Origin: Mesorhabditis belari
Taxonomy: Eukaryota > Nematoda > Chromadorea > Rhabditida > Rhabditidae
Length of the DNA: 64,000 bases
Assembly: GCA_958450365.1 (NCBI GenBank)
Contig: CAUEEP010000727.1
Span: 2,175,501-2,239,500 of the forward strand
Direction of reading: 5' to 3'
Below, piece after piece: positions 10,471 through 21,606 of the stretch. Made by a program: the position numbers and the translations under genes. Positions within the stretch are counted from its first letter, which is position 1. Every line of letters starts with the position of its first letter. The notes beneath the pieces are model-generated. The model saw only the letters and a program-made list of their open reading frames with translations. It was not told the origin of the DNA and did not search any database.

Positions 10471-11335
10471 TCTCAAAAAATACCCCTTTTCAAAGCAAAA
10501 TGAGAAAAACTTTAAGTGGCTATTGGCGGCACTCCTGGTGCCAAAAATCTTTTTTCTTTAACGCAACTTTTTCACTTTTTTTTTCACGGCTTTCTCTTGA
10601 GAGCGATTGTTTTGGTGCGCTCAATATGACACATTTGATATGACACATTTGATATGACACATGATTAAGATGGAAGATTTGCCATCTAAAGAGAATTTTC
10701 TTCGCTTTCTTCACTTTTTTCTCAATTCTTTACTGGCTGATTGCGAAAGGGTAGAATGAAATTTAGAATTTTGAACATCAGTAACTTTAGCTGCAAGTAA
10801 TGGCGACCAGTTGATTTCGATGAATTGAACGGAAGAATTTTTAGAAATCACAAAATTAGTCCATAGATGGAGAATTAGAGGAAACGATGGTTGTGAAGAG
10901 GTCGCTTTTTATGGTAATCTCTGGTACGGCCAGTTTGACACATTGTATAGCACGTTTAGCAAGTTGGGAACAAAACAATTTATGAAAACTATGAACTAAT
11001 TTTGTGATTTCTAAAACTTGTTGCGGGTAATTTTGCCCAACCCTGTACATGCTGGTTTGTCTATATGGAATCATGAGTGTTTGTCGAAAGGGATCAATCC
11101 AAAAATACTACTATTTTTTGGCGTCTCCTGAATTAATTTCCTAACACTTTAAATCAAGGCAAAATGTGTTCTGATGGTGTGTTCTGATTTTCAGTGGCAA
11201 TGACAAACTCAAAAATGTCGAAAATTCGAAAGATGCCCGTTTTCTTCCTATTTTTCGTACTCTCTATGCAATTCACAAATGGGCAATCAACTCAAACATG
11301 CGTGGTTTCCGAAACATTTCGCCTTTCTAGTATAC
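10471..11335. repeat. Left arm of a ~3 kb inverted duplication
   Basis: From about 10640 to 11335 the sequence is the reverse complement of about 12665-13470, with small indels. Each arm contains a smaller palindromic insert (about 10855-11050 here) ending in TTGGGCAAAATTACCCGCAA, and a 5' gene remnant with a signal-peptide exon. The region between the arms is a GC-rich reverse-transcriptase fragment. Confidence 0.8.
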
Positions 11336-11370
11336 TTCGTCCGGGAAAGACTTTCCGTCGAAAAGGTTGA
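11215..11370 (+). pseudogene. Truncated copy of a secreted-protein gene 5' exon
   Basis: ATG 11215 begins MSKIRKMPVFFLFFVLSMQ, a signal-peptide-like start ending FTNG, followed by QSTQTCVVSETF. Homology to the other arm stops near 11335, where the retrotransposon fragment begins. Upstream DNA, including a TTTTCAG acceptor before the ATG, resembles that of the intact gene at 14013. It looks like an exon 1 cut off by insertion or rearrangement. Confidence 0.55.
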
Positions 11371-12665
11371 CTTTGCCCAAAGGCACAAAATAATTCTCTC
11401 CGGCCGCTGAGGTCATGTATCGGGAAGGTACGTAGGTTGCCCTCGGGAAAAGTAAAATTTTCCGGTGGAACGACTCTCCGGATGGCTTCTGGTTCCCCTC
11501 TTTTTTTTTGATCTGTCTTCGCACTCAGGTGTTCCTATTTGCGCAGATCACAACCGGCTTCCACATTTCTCTATCCCTTGCTATTGTTATCCAGTGTTTC
11601 CTATCTTGATTGTTCCTGGTTCGAAGTCTTCGACTTGCTTGTGCTGATGGTGGTTGCACTCTAGCCCTCCTTTCTCTGACCGTCTCTGCCACTCTTGTGC
11701 TCCACCTCGTTGCTGGTCTTCCGATGGGCCTTTTCTGGTCTCGTGGTAGCCACTCTGTGTTCCGTATCGTCCATCTGTCGTCTGTCCTTCTGGCTACGTG
11801 GCCGGCCCATCTGAGTCTTTTTCTCTCAACTTTTTTCTCTTTTTCTCTCGGACATCTTGATGGTGGTGGTAGCCTCCGTGTAGCAGTCTTGTATGGCGTG
11901 GATAGATCCGAGGTCAGTCCCTGCGTCGAGGAGGGCTTGTGTCACTGCGCCTGTTCCACTGAGTTGAATGCCTTCTTGTAGTCGACGAACACCAGGATGA
12001 GTGACATTCGGAATTCTCGTGTTTTTTCGATCAGTTGGATGACGGCTTGCATGTGGTCGATCACCGAGAAGTTCTTGCGGAAGCCGGCCTGCTCCACTGG
12101 CTGGTAGTCGTCGAGTTGCCGCTCTATTCGTTGTTGGAGAATCTTCGTGTAGAGCTTGTACAGGGCCGATAGCAGAGATATTGGCCTGTAGTTTCCGATG
12201 TCTTCTTTGTTTCCTTTCTTGTAAGCAGGACTGTTCTTGCTTCTCGCCAGTGGTCAGGTATCCTCTGGTTGTGGAGGTAGGTGGTGAAGCGTTGTGTGCA
12301 GCTTGTGTATGTCTTCTCCTCCAGCCTTGAGTAGCCCTATCTTGATATTGTCTGGCCCTGGTGCTGTTCCAGTCTTGGTGGTGGCGATGGCTGCTCTGAT
12401 TTCGGCTCGGAGGACTGTCGGTATTTCTTCTGTGGCAGCTGGGACTTGCGGTGGTGGGTGGGTGCCTGTCTTGGACAATCTTCTCCATCGCCGCTCTTGA
12501 GTTGGTTCTTGTGCCGTTGTTGTCCTTGACGGCTGTGAAGACTTTTCTCTCTTGGATGAGTCCTCGTCTACACCCCTTGATGCTTTGTCTTGCTTCGGCC
12601 GCTTCCAGGAGCTTTCGCTTGCGGTGGTTGCTGAGGTCCATCTTGAGGTGGTTGACGAAATATAA
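11336..12665 (-). pseudogene. Non-LTR retrotransposon reverse-transcriptase fragment
   Basis: In broken frames on the - strand the order of a LINE reverse transcriptase is visible. GTAPGPDNIKIGLLKAGGED (about 12300-12370) is followed by RIPDHWREARTVLL, and near 11900-11990 by FVDYKKAFNSVE and ALLDAG.D..SIHAIQDCYT-type residues in the adjacent frame. Several frame changes and stops break it, and both ends are missing. GC content is visibly higher than the flanks. It sits precisely between two inverted arms. Confidence 0.8.
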
Positions 12666-12780
12666 TAGAAAGGCGAAATGTTTTGGAAACCACGCATGTT
12701 TGAGTTGATTGCCCATTTGTGAATTGCATAGAAAGTACGAAAAATAGGAAGAAAACGGGCATCTTTCGAATTTTCGACAT
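12568..12780 (-). pseudogene. Inverted copy of the signal-peptide exon
   Basis: The ATG at 12780 reads MSKIRKMPVFFLFFVLSMQ, then FTNGQSTQTCVVSKTFRLS. It matches 11215 with few changes, then runs into the retrotransposon fragment near 12665. Its own stop at 12568 lies in foreign sequence. Confidence 0.5.
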
Positions 12781-13500
12781 TTTTGAGCTTGTCATTGCCA
12801 CTGAAAATCAGAACACATTTTGCCTTGATTTAAAGTGTTAGGAAATTAATTCAGGAGACGCCACAAAATAGTAGTATTTTTGGCTTGATCTCTATTTTTG
12901 GATTGATCGGCAAACACGGATGATTTCATAAAGTGTTAGGAAATGAATTCAGAAGACGCCAAAAAAATAGTAGTATTTTTGGATTGATCCCTTTCGACAA
13001 ACACTCATGATTTCATATAGACAAACGAGCATGTACAGGGTTGGGCAAAATTACCCGCAACAAGTTTTAGAAATCACAAAATTAGTCCGTAGCTTTCATA
13101 AATTGTTTTGTTCTAAACTTGCTAAACGTGCTATACAATGTGTCAAACTGGCCGTACCAGAGATTACCATAAAAAGCGACCTCTTCACAACCATCGTTTC
13201 CTCTAATTCTCCATCTATGGACTAATTTTGTGATTTCTAAAAATTCTTCCGTTCAATTCATCGAAATCAACTGGTCGCCATTACTTGCAGCTAAAGTTAC
13301 TGATGTTCAAAATTCTAAATTTCATTCTACCCTTTCGCAATCAGCCAGTAAAGAATTGAGAAAAAAGTGAAGAAAGCGAAGAAAATTCTCTTTAGATGGC
13401 AAATCTTCCATCTTAATCATGTGTCATATCAAATGTGTCATATTGAGCGCACCAAAACAATCGCTCTCAAGAGAAAGCCTTTTGGCTGTATTTAAACTTT
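12666..13500. repeat. Right arm of the ~3 kb inverted duplication
   Basis: Reverse complement of 10640-11335, with an extra ~60 bp local duplication of the CAAAAATAGTAGTATTTTTGG tract near 12870-12990. It ends close to 13470, where the following sequence (TTGGCTGTATTTAAAC) no longer matches. Confidence 0.75.
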
Positions 13501-14012
13501 ATATGTTCATGGTTGGGCTGTGTTGCCGAACTCGAAATGCTTTTAGGCTCCTTTTCTTTGTTCTTTTCGAGTATTTGTAGCCCGCACATTATACAGGGTT
13601 GGGCAATGCCAAATCGCATTTTTCAGGTCATCAATCGATCCGGCAGAATAACCGATTATTGATAATGTTTCCTTTGGCTGAGGGGTTTTTACTTAGTGAC
13701 CGTATTGATGTGAAACGCTCGCGTTTCATACTTAATGAGTCTTTTCTGTCTACATGTAGTCGACCTCTATCCGGTGCGCCGCCATTTTTCACGATTTTAT
13801 ACAGAAAAAATTGTTCGAAAAGGTTTTTGTCAATCTGTCAATCAATATCAATATGTCAATATGAAATCATCAGCGTTTCTCGAAAGGGATCAATCCAAAA
13901 ATACTACTATTTTATGGCGTTTTCTCAATTCATTTTCTGAATTCATTTTCTAATCAACTTTGAATCAAGACAAAATGTGTTCCGATTTTCAGTGGCAGCG
14001 ACAAGCTGAAAA

Positions 14013-14319
14013 ATGTGCAAAATTCGAAAGGTGTCCGTTTTTTTCACATTTTGCTTCATTTCAATGCAATTGACGAATGGGCGGCAGTGGATACCGCCTC
14101 CTGGATACACAGAACGTGGCTTGCCTCATCCACTCAAGGTCAACTCATCAATAAGCTTATCAATATATTCTAAAAAACATTGTTTCTTTTAAGCTTGTGC
14201 CCACCGACGACCACGTTCACTTTGGCTATGTGTTGGTGGCTTTGAAAAAGTATTTTCAAAAATCTGACTGTTGGCAATCGTGCAAAGAAGTGTTTTCAAC
14301 GGGTTTGTTAAAGAGTTAA
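14013..14319 (+). CDS. Small secreted protein, 83 residues
   Basis: Two exons, 14013-14138 and 14194-14319 (TAA), are split by a 55-nt phase 0 intron. The start MCKIRKVSVFFTFCFISMQ is a good signal peptide, cleaved near LTNG/RQ. The mature part begins RQWIPPPGYTERGLPHPLK and has two cysteines in SDCWQSCKE. A TTTTCAG acceptor at 13987-13993 could be a trans- or cis-splice site for the 5' end. The promoter-proximal 130 bp are shared with the two arm copies at 11200 and 12780, so this is the intact member of a local family. No known domain is recognised. Confidence 0.65.
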
Positions 14320-14374
14320 TATGTCTTGTCCAAAAACTATAGATCCACTCGTTTTTTAAATCAAAAGGGGATGG

Positions 14375-14410
14375 TTTTTATCGTAGACTGTGATCGGTCT
14401 ACGATAAAAA
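14375..14410. repeat. Short perfect hairpin
   Basis: TTTTTATCGTAGAC and GTCTACGATAAAAA pair over 14 bp around an 8-nt loop, just downstream of the secreted-protein gene. It could be a small MITE remnant. Confidence 0.5.
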
Positions 14411-14472
14411 TATCAGACTGATCAAGTTCATATTTTGACCTTTGCTTAGCTGGAGTGCTTATCTAAACTTTA

Positions 14473-16065
14473 AACTGGCGGGAGCTCATCAAAACAGCGC
14501 CCATGTACAAACAGCGCCAAAATCAAAAGGTTTTAAATTAGCTTTTAAATAGCTTTTACAAAAGAAAAACGAATGAAAAGTTGATTAAAGATCATTAATA
14601 ATCAATAAATGCTCCCTTTTTCTCGATGACGTCGAGTAGTCGACTTTTCATCGAGTTCACTAAGTTTTGAAGCGTTTGTGGTGGAATTGACGTTCAAGCT
14701 TGCAAAATTGCTTTTTTTGAGTTGCGAAATCGTGTCGTAAGTCTTTCCATTAGCATAAATATTCGTCACGAGGATGCCCCATAAGTTTTCCATCAGGTTT
14801 AAGTCCGGTGAGCAGGCAGGCCATTCGAGAAAATCGATGTTGTGACGTTCCAGAAAAGCTTTAGTGTATTGGCTGACATGAATTGAAGCATTATCCTGTT
14901 GAAAAATATAGCGTTTCCCTCAATTTTGTGCTAGGAAAGGAAGTAGTTGATCCGCAAGGACGTCCTGGCAATCGTTCGAGTTCATGTGACAAGTCACAAA
15001 TTCTGAATCAAGAACGTCATCCCCATTGAAAGCGCCCCATATCATCAGTGATCCTCCTCCGAAGTTTCGACGCCCACAAAGCATTGGATCTTTTCTCAAA
15101 TCGTGCCAATAGTACTTGTTGCCGTCGGCACCATCCAAATTAAATTTTTTCTCATCGCTGAAGATGGTCTACAAAGAAAAAATGGTTAACAACTCAAGGC
15201 AAAAAGTTTACTTTTTTCCAATCGATGGTGATGTGATCCCGAGCCCAAGACATCCTTTTTTCTTTGTGTGCCGGCTTCAGTTTTGGTGCTTTCTTGACGA
15301 CTGCTTTTTTGATGTAACGGATGTAACACTTGGTGGCTCGAGAAAGAGTGTTTTTGTGGACGGGAGCTCCAATTTGTACCGGACGTCCTGTAGCGACATC
15401 ACGGAATCCGACAACAGACGTTCCATATGCCGTTCGGCGCGGACCGTGAGCTTTCGATGACGTCCCGGAGGCTTTTTCTTGGCATACTTGAAAGGATCCT
15501 TCAAGAAATTTGAGACAACTTGGTGCGAGCGCTTCATTTTTTTTGCGATCTTTCGATTTGACAACTTTCTTCCTTTCAAAATCAAAATTTCCATCTGTTC
15601 GATCCGCGAAAGCGATTTTCCACGCGCGATCTTCCAAAAAATAAAAATGAGCAAAAAGCAAGCAAGAAACATGGTTATTACAGGTAGAAAATCAAAAAGA
15701 AACGTAGTGGTCCTATCATTTTGCAATAGGTGTAAAATAAAGAAATGCTTGAAAATTTTGCCTTTTAAGGTAAATTATTTGACAAACGGTATTTGTGCGT
15801 TTTGTATATAAAATTCTTTTGTACTTTTGTATATAAATTTTTGGAAAGTAAAACACATGTTATGGCAAAGCACCTTATCGCAATGCCTATGTCGTACAGT
15901 AAAGTTTGAAATTTCAATAATAATCTTTGAATAATATCAAGAGAATGAAAAGAAAAAAGAAAAGAAACGCCGGCTCACTTTTTGTCAAGCATTCGTTTTT
16001 GGGGCTGTTTGTACACGCCGCTGTTTCGTTGAGCGTACATGGGCGCTGTCTTGATCAGCCCCCCA
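14473..16065 (-). mobile_element. Decayed Tc1/Tc3-like transposon
   Basis: Imperfect terminal inverted repeats share GCTGATCAAGACAGCGCCCA-type sequence: left at about 14482-14520 (GCTCATCAAAACAGCGCCCA), right inverted at about 16037-16062. Between them lies a broken Tc-type transposase on the - strand. The exact outer ends and TA duplication are not resolved. Confidence 0.7.
14595..15640 (-). pseudogene. Tc1/Tc3-like transposase, disrupted
   Basis: N-terminal helix-turn-helix residues (SRIEQMEILILKGRKLSNRK, RSHQVVSNFLKDP) lead, after a frame change near 15400, to KNTLSRATKCYIRY and WARDHITIDWKK. A 47-nt GT-AG intron-like gap follows, then IFSDEKKFNLDG (first catalytic Asp), a [12 protein letters not shown] (second Asp) and [11 protein letters not shown] (third position E/D region), then another TGA before the C-terminus. 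The order and motifs fit the Tc1-Tc3 family. The breaks make it non-functional. Confidence 0.8.
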
Positions 16066-16154
16066 TTTGGCCCATTCGTATTTTCAAACTTACCGCGTCA
16101 ACTTTCAACACTTTTGGAACTTTACGGGTTTGTAGCTTTACATGTTGATAGAGA

Positions 16155-16522
16155 TAGCAATGATAAAATGCAAACACATTCAGAGTCGGATGAAGTGCCC
16201 AACGCTAGCTCCTGTGTTTGTCATCGAGTCGACGAAGATATGGATGAAGTTTTGATGATGCACTTCTTTGTAATGGGTGCCTCGATGATGCGAGGAGTGC
16301 GAAATCGAACAGAAATGGCAATGACGATCAAGTCACCCTAACTATGGCGCGTTGAATAAAGTTTTCGTTGCAAAAACAAGCCACATTGAATCCGTTGACT
16401 TCAGAGCACAATTGTTGTGGTTCGGATGGAATGGGTGAGTCTCTGATCGGTCTCACTCGATGCTGAATCGATCTCAAACTTGCTAAAGCCATTCCTTGTA
16501 AGACTACGAGTACAGTAGACAT
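16155..16522 (-). CDS. Hypothetical small protein, weak
   Basis: On the - strand ATG 16522 opens MSTVLVVLQGMALASLR, a possible signal peptide. A basic stretch and CSEVNGFNVACFCNENF follow, resembling a small cysteine-rich domain. A possible donor follows ATA near 16342 (GTTAGG), and an exon from about 16281 would end KKCIIKTSS...STR-stop. The ATG coincides with the TA edge of the MITE at 16522, so the true 5' end may be disrupted. The + strand also has an open frame here. Low support. Confidence 0.25.
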
Positions 16523-16788
16523 ACCGTAAATACTGTAATAGTACCCCACCCCCATAATGACGGTGCGGAGTGTTGCGTAGTCTAGCTTTGAACGAGTTTT
16601 TCTCGACATTGGTTTATGCTACAATGCGCGCTTAGGTCTCAAAAAATAGCCCTGAATTTCAGCTATTTTTTGATACCAAAGACACATTTTTTGAAAGTAC
16701 GGGTGCTTTGAAAAAAATGAAATAATGAAATACTTGCGACTACGCGACTGTACGAGGGGGGTGAGGTACTATTACAGTATTTACGGTA
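16522..16788. mobile_element. ~267-bp MITE, taccgtaaatactgtaatag family, copy A
   Basis: Termini TACCGTAAATACTGTAATAG and its inverse are flanked by TA. The interior has CAGCTATTTTTTGATACCaaag and GGGTGGGG-type tracts. Opposite orientation to copies at 32483 and 45067. Confidence 0.9.
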
Positions 16789-17092
16789 GCTGTTTGCAAA
16801 ATCTTAGCAAAACACTTGACAGAGCAAAAGTGGAATGATCAAATTTTTTTGAAATTTGAAATGCAATATTGGAAAACGATTCTAACGTGACTTCTTGACT
16901 GTGATTTCTTCAAAATTTTAGTAACCAATTAAAAAAAAGAAAATGTTGTCTCCTAGACGATTTCTCAATCACTTCTGATTATTGGAAACAAAGTTATTTC
17001 TTCCCTCAAGTAATAAGCTAAAAAAACAAATGTAAAGTGATCATCAGTTTATCCGCTAAATTCTATTAAAGCATAAAAAAAAACATTTTCAT

Positions 17093-20000
17093 CTATTGAA
17101 TGACTAATTTAGTCGTTTCATCACAGCCATATTTCGTTTTGTGTGCCTCAAAAAGTTCCACCAGTTCTTTTACATATCGAGCATGAACCTGAATCGATGT
17201 TTTGTCGAAATTCACCGACTTTTTCTCACCTTATCCACCTCTTCTCTGCTAGGATTCTTATTTTTCTCAACTTTTATCGGATTTCCCACAACATAGTCGA
17301 TCGGTTTTCTGTAAAATGGTTTTTTGTGCTTAGTAAATAGGATTTTAAATTGAGAAGATAACTTTTTCTACGAAGCACTGTTTTTAATAGCATTTCTCTA
17401 CAAAATGGCTTTTGGAGGAGAGCCAAAAAAAAAAACCCCCCGACCAAAAGAAGGCAGAAAGAGAGTTTTTTTTTTTTAAATTTTTTTTTTTTTTTTTTTT
17501 TTTTTTGTAATGTAGCAATATGTTATATGCGGTTATGATTATTTGATTCGCATCTATTCGCCTCCTGAATAAAGCATATATATATATATATTCGCGGGCA
17601 AAAACATAATTAAGAACCCAACAAAAAAAGACCTTTTGAAACAAAGCGGTCCATATATATAATTATTGTTTTAAAGAAAATAGCTGAACGAATCGTTTTC
17701 AAATTTTACAGACTTATGTGATCGAATCAGCTCTATGTTAGGAAAAAAAATTTTGTAAAGACTCATGCACAAAAAGTGTTTGAATCTGAGAAATTTTTTC
17801 ACCTAAACGGTAAGAGTCCAAAAGTGTAATTGAAAACGCCTCGACCGCGAAAGATTGGAGGTGAGATTCCGAGTTTTTGCTTTGCCCATGTTTGAAATTC
17901 TCGTAACTTGGAACCCTGAAAAAGTTGAAAGTTGAAAAGAATCGTAAAGGTACTTTCGGATTTTCGATTTGAGTGTAAATATCGTTTTCCCCAAAAGCGT
18001 AACAGGGCACAAGAGAGGCTCCACTTTCAATAGCCAAACGAATGAAGCCTTTTCTAAAATTTGACACGTAAAGTTCTGTTGTTTTTTAAAATTCTCTTTA
18101 ATTGAATCTCGAATTGTGGGGTAGGCTAATTTCCGCCATTTTATTTGCGCAACTTTTTGACGTTTTTAAGGCACTGGCGCGAAAGCAAAGCGGTGCGCTT
18201 TACGTTTGCGTTCGTTTGCGCTTGCGTTTGCGTACGTTTGCGCAACTTTTACGAAAAAATGACGCAAATAATCAACCGTTTCAAGCTTTCATCGGCTATC
18301 AATCTCACTGTTGGACAAAACTACGCACGGAAGAAAACTGTATTGGCTCGACAAAAGCAGTATTTTACTGCTATTTCTAATGATCGCTTGCCCGGTTGCG
18401 ATTTTGTGCAACATCTTTCTCAGCTTTTGACTTATATTTTTAAAAATTTGATTTTTATTGTTGTTGTTGTCCTAAATTTCATTGCTATTGTTGTCCTAAC
18501 TTTCATTGTTATCGGTTGCACTTTTTTGTTAAAGCAATAAAATATTTTACTAATGGTTATTAGCTCCTAGAAAGGACTAATTTAGATAAATATTGGAAGA
18601 TTGCGCAAATAAAATGGCGGAAATTAGCCTACCCCTTAATTGTTATTATTTCATAAGTTTTTATAGTCAAAAGATAGCTAAAAGATATCCAATCATTCAC
18701 AGAATTTAAATCGTATTACCTTTTTTTAAATTTTGAGTTATTATAATTTGTGTGGGCTTTCTAATCGCACCAGTATAACCAGTATGGAAATCTGTCAAAC
18801 GTAGAGCTCAGATGATTAGGAGTATTCAAAAAAGTTGTTTATCAGATCAGCTTTAGAAAAATGACAGACCAAATCATCTTTTATTACGCACAATTTTCGA
18901 GATAAAGCTAACCTGTTGCTCAACGTGAGCGTGTGGTGTCCAGGGTGAGCATCTAAAGCCTCTTCAGCGCCACCAATCACCAGAACCGCCGCCAATCCTT
19001 TCTTCTCATTTTCCAACACCCAATTGATGCTCTTTTTGCTGCATCCAATGAAACCGTGAAGCATTGCGTATTCCCGTCGAAATGGTGTCCAGAATTGACC
19101 CTCAAGAGTGCACAATCGAAAGCTAAAAAAAGCATTTTTTATTAGATGAGCATACTATGATAAGTGAATTTGATCACTTATTCAAAACAAATATAAAAAC
19201 TTAAATAAGTTTTAAATGCTAGTTTAAACTAGTTTAAACTAAGTTTAAACGCTAGAAACGCTAGTTTTAAAATCTATATGTCGTTGCCGATTATGAATGA
19301 AATTTTTTTTGGCAAACCTTTCTAGTAGGTCAACCCTTTAATGTAAGAGGACAATATTATATTCATTTTGTAGTGAATTAAATTCTGTGTCGATTGGTAT
19401 CAAATTTGTGAGTTTAGGTTAAAAATTGCGAGCACTACAACGTTTCATTCAAAATCGGCGGGACCCACTGTAGCCGATTATGAATGAGTGGGTCTAGGCG
19501 TGTCCAATCATCAAGTATTTGATATCATTTAACGCAGAACTATTGATAATTATGTTCAATTTTTTTTAATTAAAAAGATTTGATGAAAAGAAAAAATTAG
19601 AGCGAAAAAAAAGTTTGTTTGAGAGAAAACTTTGAAGTCCCGTTAATTTTTTTCTTTTTATCTAATCTTTCTAATTAAAAAAATTGAACATAATTATCAA
19701 TGATTCTGCGTTGAATAATACCAAATACTTGATGATTGGACACGCCTAGACCCACTCATTCATGATCGGTTACGACATATATAAAAGTGACAGAGAAAAA
19801 TGGAATAAAAGTATGCTAACCACAACCGAACATTTTCTGTTCTCACTCACAAAACATTTGGAAACAGCTTGTCTACTCCAGTTGCATTTGATGTGAAATT
19901 AACAAGAGCTGCAAGACTGATGATCCCATGTGGATGTGAGCCGACCAAATAGTTCTACAAATGCACAATTTTTCTTCTCTAACAACAAGCACAGGCTAGC

Positions 20001-21606
20001 GACAACTTTTTGGAAAACTATCTGCGAAATATCTAATTTATTTCAAAAGAAGCAATTGTTATACAAGGAATTGTAGCCCTAATTCTTGGCAACATTTATC
20101 TATCAAAAACATCCCGATTGGACTTATACAACTCATTTAACAAGCGCTTGAATGAGCACTAGTCGACATCTCTCCGACGATTAACCATCTATCATTTAAC
20201 CGATTTTCTCTATTAAAAATTGTTAAGAAAAGCTTTTCAATATTTCTTTAATGCAAAAATAGCGTTTAACATCACTTCATAACATTAAGAATCACACTTA
20301 ACTGTTTTGGCTGAACTAGTATAACAAAAAAAGCAGCCAAATGACAGAATGCCGTCGGTGAGATGTCGACTAGCGCTCATTCAAGCGCTTTCTAAAAAAT
20401 ACGCTTCAAAATACGGTTTAGAACATTCGAATCGAATCGGTTAATCAAAAAACACAAATTTTCGGACAAATGATCGAATTTAAACTGATTCAAAACGAAA
20501 AAAAACCGGTGCTATTTTAGAAAAAAAAAGCCCCACCGTTGATCCATCCAATTCGGCCGTTTTGTGCAATCTCACTGGGAAATAGTCGGCAAAATACTTG
20601 TGCACTCGCATATCTCGAAACCATTTCAATGGATAGGCTCCCCTTTGAGGGCTTTCCCAATCGAAGTAAAGCCTGAAAAGAAAAAGAAAAGAGTTGCCAA
20701 ATGAAAATGAAAAGCTTACCAAGTTGCGTATACAAATATCAGCCACCAGAACGAGGTGAATAGCTAAAATTGAATCTGTTAAATTTATCGAAAGTTTTAT
20801 TCACCAAATAAATGGGCAACACCAGCATCATAATCACGATTGCAAGGGTGAGGAAAAAATGATGGAGAACGGCAATCGTTTGCAGTCTTCTCTGCAACGG
20901 AATGTTCAGTGGGGCAAATTCGATCCCAAGCACACTCGAGGGTTTCTAAAAGAAATGCTTTATTGCAAATTGTTATTTCTTTCGTTTCATGGAGTTTGCC
21001 CTACTTTCTATTACACCTGTTCACCAAATTTGCAACTTGCAAAATCAAAATTTTCGGGGTGGGACAAATGCGACCTTTTTTTTGCTGGAAAAAGCCTTAG
21101 GAAAGGTCGTAGAGCTTCAAAAATGTTTTCATAGAAGGGAATCGTATGCGTAGATTCCGAATTTCGACAAAACAGACCTCGCTGACACGTCAAATTTGGG
21201 CTAAAAGGCAAAAACTGCGGAAAAGCGTTAAGTTTCACAGTTTGTGCCTTTTAGCCCAAATTTGACGTGTCAGCGAGGTCTGATTTGTCGAAATTCGGAA
21301 TCTACACATACGATTCCCTTATATGGAAATATTTTCGAAGCTCTATGGCCTTGCCTAAGGCCTTTTCCAGCAAAAAAAGGTGCGCAAATGTCCAGGTGCG
21401 CAAAAAAAAAGGTCGCATTTGTCCCACCCCCAAATTTTCTCCTGGTTTCTTAACAATTAAAGCATTTTTAAAAATCTAGATGTATCAAAAAAAATTGAAA
21501 GCCTTGAAGCCTTGAACTTGAAGATTTTTTTAGACTAAAAATCTCTGAAGAAAAACAAAATCATTGAAAAACTCACATTCTTTTCTTCTGTCGGATCGAT
21601 CATCAT
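17093..21606 (-). CDS. dgat-2: Diacylglycerol/monoacylglycerol O-acyltransferase, DGAT2 family
   Basis: Ten exons on the - strand: 21577-21606, 20805-20945, 20720-20763, 20537-20672, 19851-19954, 18913-19122, 17954-18053, 17803-17915, 17230-17308, 17093-17188. They give 350 residues with consistent phases. The family esterifies diacylglycerol (or monoacylglycerol) with acyl-CoA in the ER membrane. Hallmarks seen: [14 protein letters not shown] before the membrane hairpin (about 38-60), [21 protein letters not shown], the catalytic HPHG at residues 124-127, [45 protein letters not shown] with FGEN (222-245), and [19 protein letters not shown]. Length is normal for the family. Introns contain a hAT-like MITE, two palindromic elements, another MITE and a poly-T tract, yet all splice sites look intact. 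The symbol follows the worm naming of the family; orthology to a single paralogue is not established. Confidence 0.93.
17465..17595. repeat. Poly-T tract plus dispersed tail repeat
   Basis: Two T runs (the second about 27 T) precede GTTATATGCGGTTATGATTA and AATAAAGCATATATAT, a tail shared with 8818-8893. The arrangement suggests an inserted retroposon end. It lies in a DGAT2 intron. Confidence 0.55.
18118..18635. mobile_element. MITE, ggggtaggctaatttccgcc family
   Basis: Terminal inverted repeats of ~34 bp start GGGGTAGGCTAATTTCCGCC at 18118 and end with the inverse at 18635. Flanks GAATTGT and TTAATTGT may be a decayed 8-bp target duplication, pointing to a hAT-like element. The interior has GTTTGCG repeats and no recognisable transposase. 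It is in a DGAT2 intron. Confidence 0.75.
19277..19780. mobile_element. Palindromic MITE, atgtcgtagccgattatgaa family
   Basis: Ends TATGTCGTTGCCGATTATGA and the inverse of TATGTCGTAACCGATCATGA. A central palindrome from about 19471 has arms reading GTGTCCAATCATCAAGTATT. Relatives flank the C19orf12-like gene region at 23930-23990 and 26440-26530. It is in a DGAT2 intron. Confidence 0.75.
20141..20390. mobile_element. 250-bp MITE, aagcgcttgaatgagc family
   Basis: Terminal repeats begin AAGCGCTTGAATGAGCACTA and continue GTCGACATCTC.CCGACG, inverted at 20352-20390. It is inserted in a copy of a sequence (ACTTATACAACTCATTTAAC) also present at 1490-1530 and 23657-23690. It is in a DGAT2 intron. 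Confidence 0.75.
21056..21431. mobile_element. hAT-like MITE with 8-bp target duplication AAATTTTC
   Basis: Termini GGGGTGGGACAAATGCGACC and inverse. Exact 8-bp repeats AAATTTTC flank it (21048-21055 and 21432-21439). Long internal inverted arms. It is in DGAT2 intron 1. Confidence 0.88.

Noticed and set aside
11826..12716. 296-codon - strand frame as one protein
   Set aside because: Its start is in the signal-peptide arm and its body is mostly the wrong frame of a broken reverse transcriptase.
18145..18540. 131-codon + frame in the 18118-18635 MITE
   Set aside because: No transposase motif; composition follows GTTTGCG and TTGTTG repeats.
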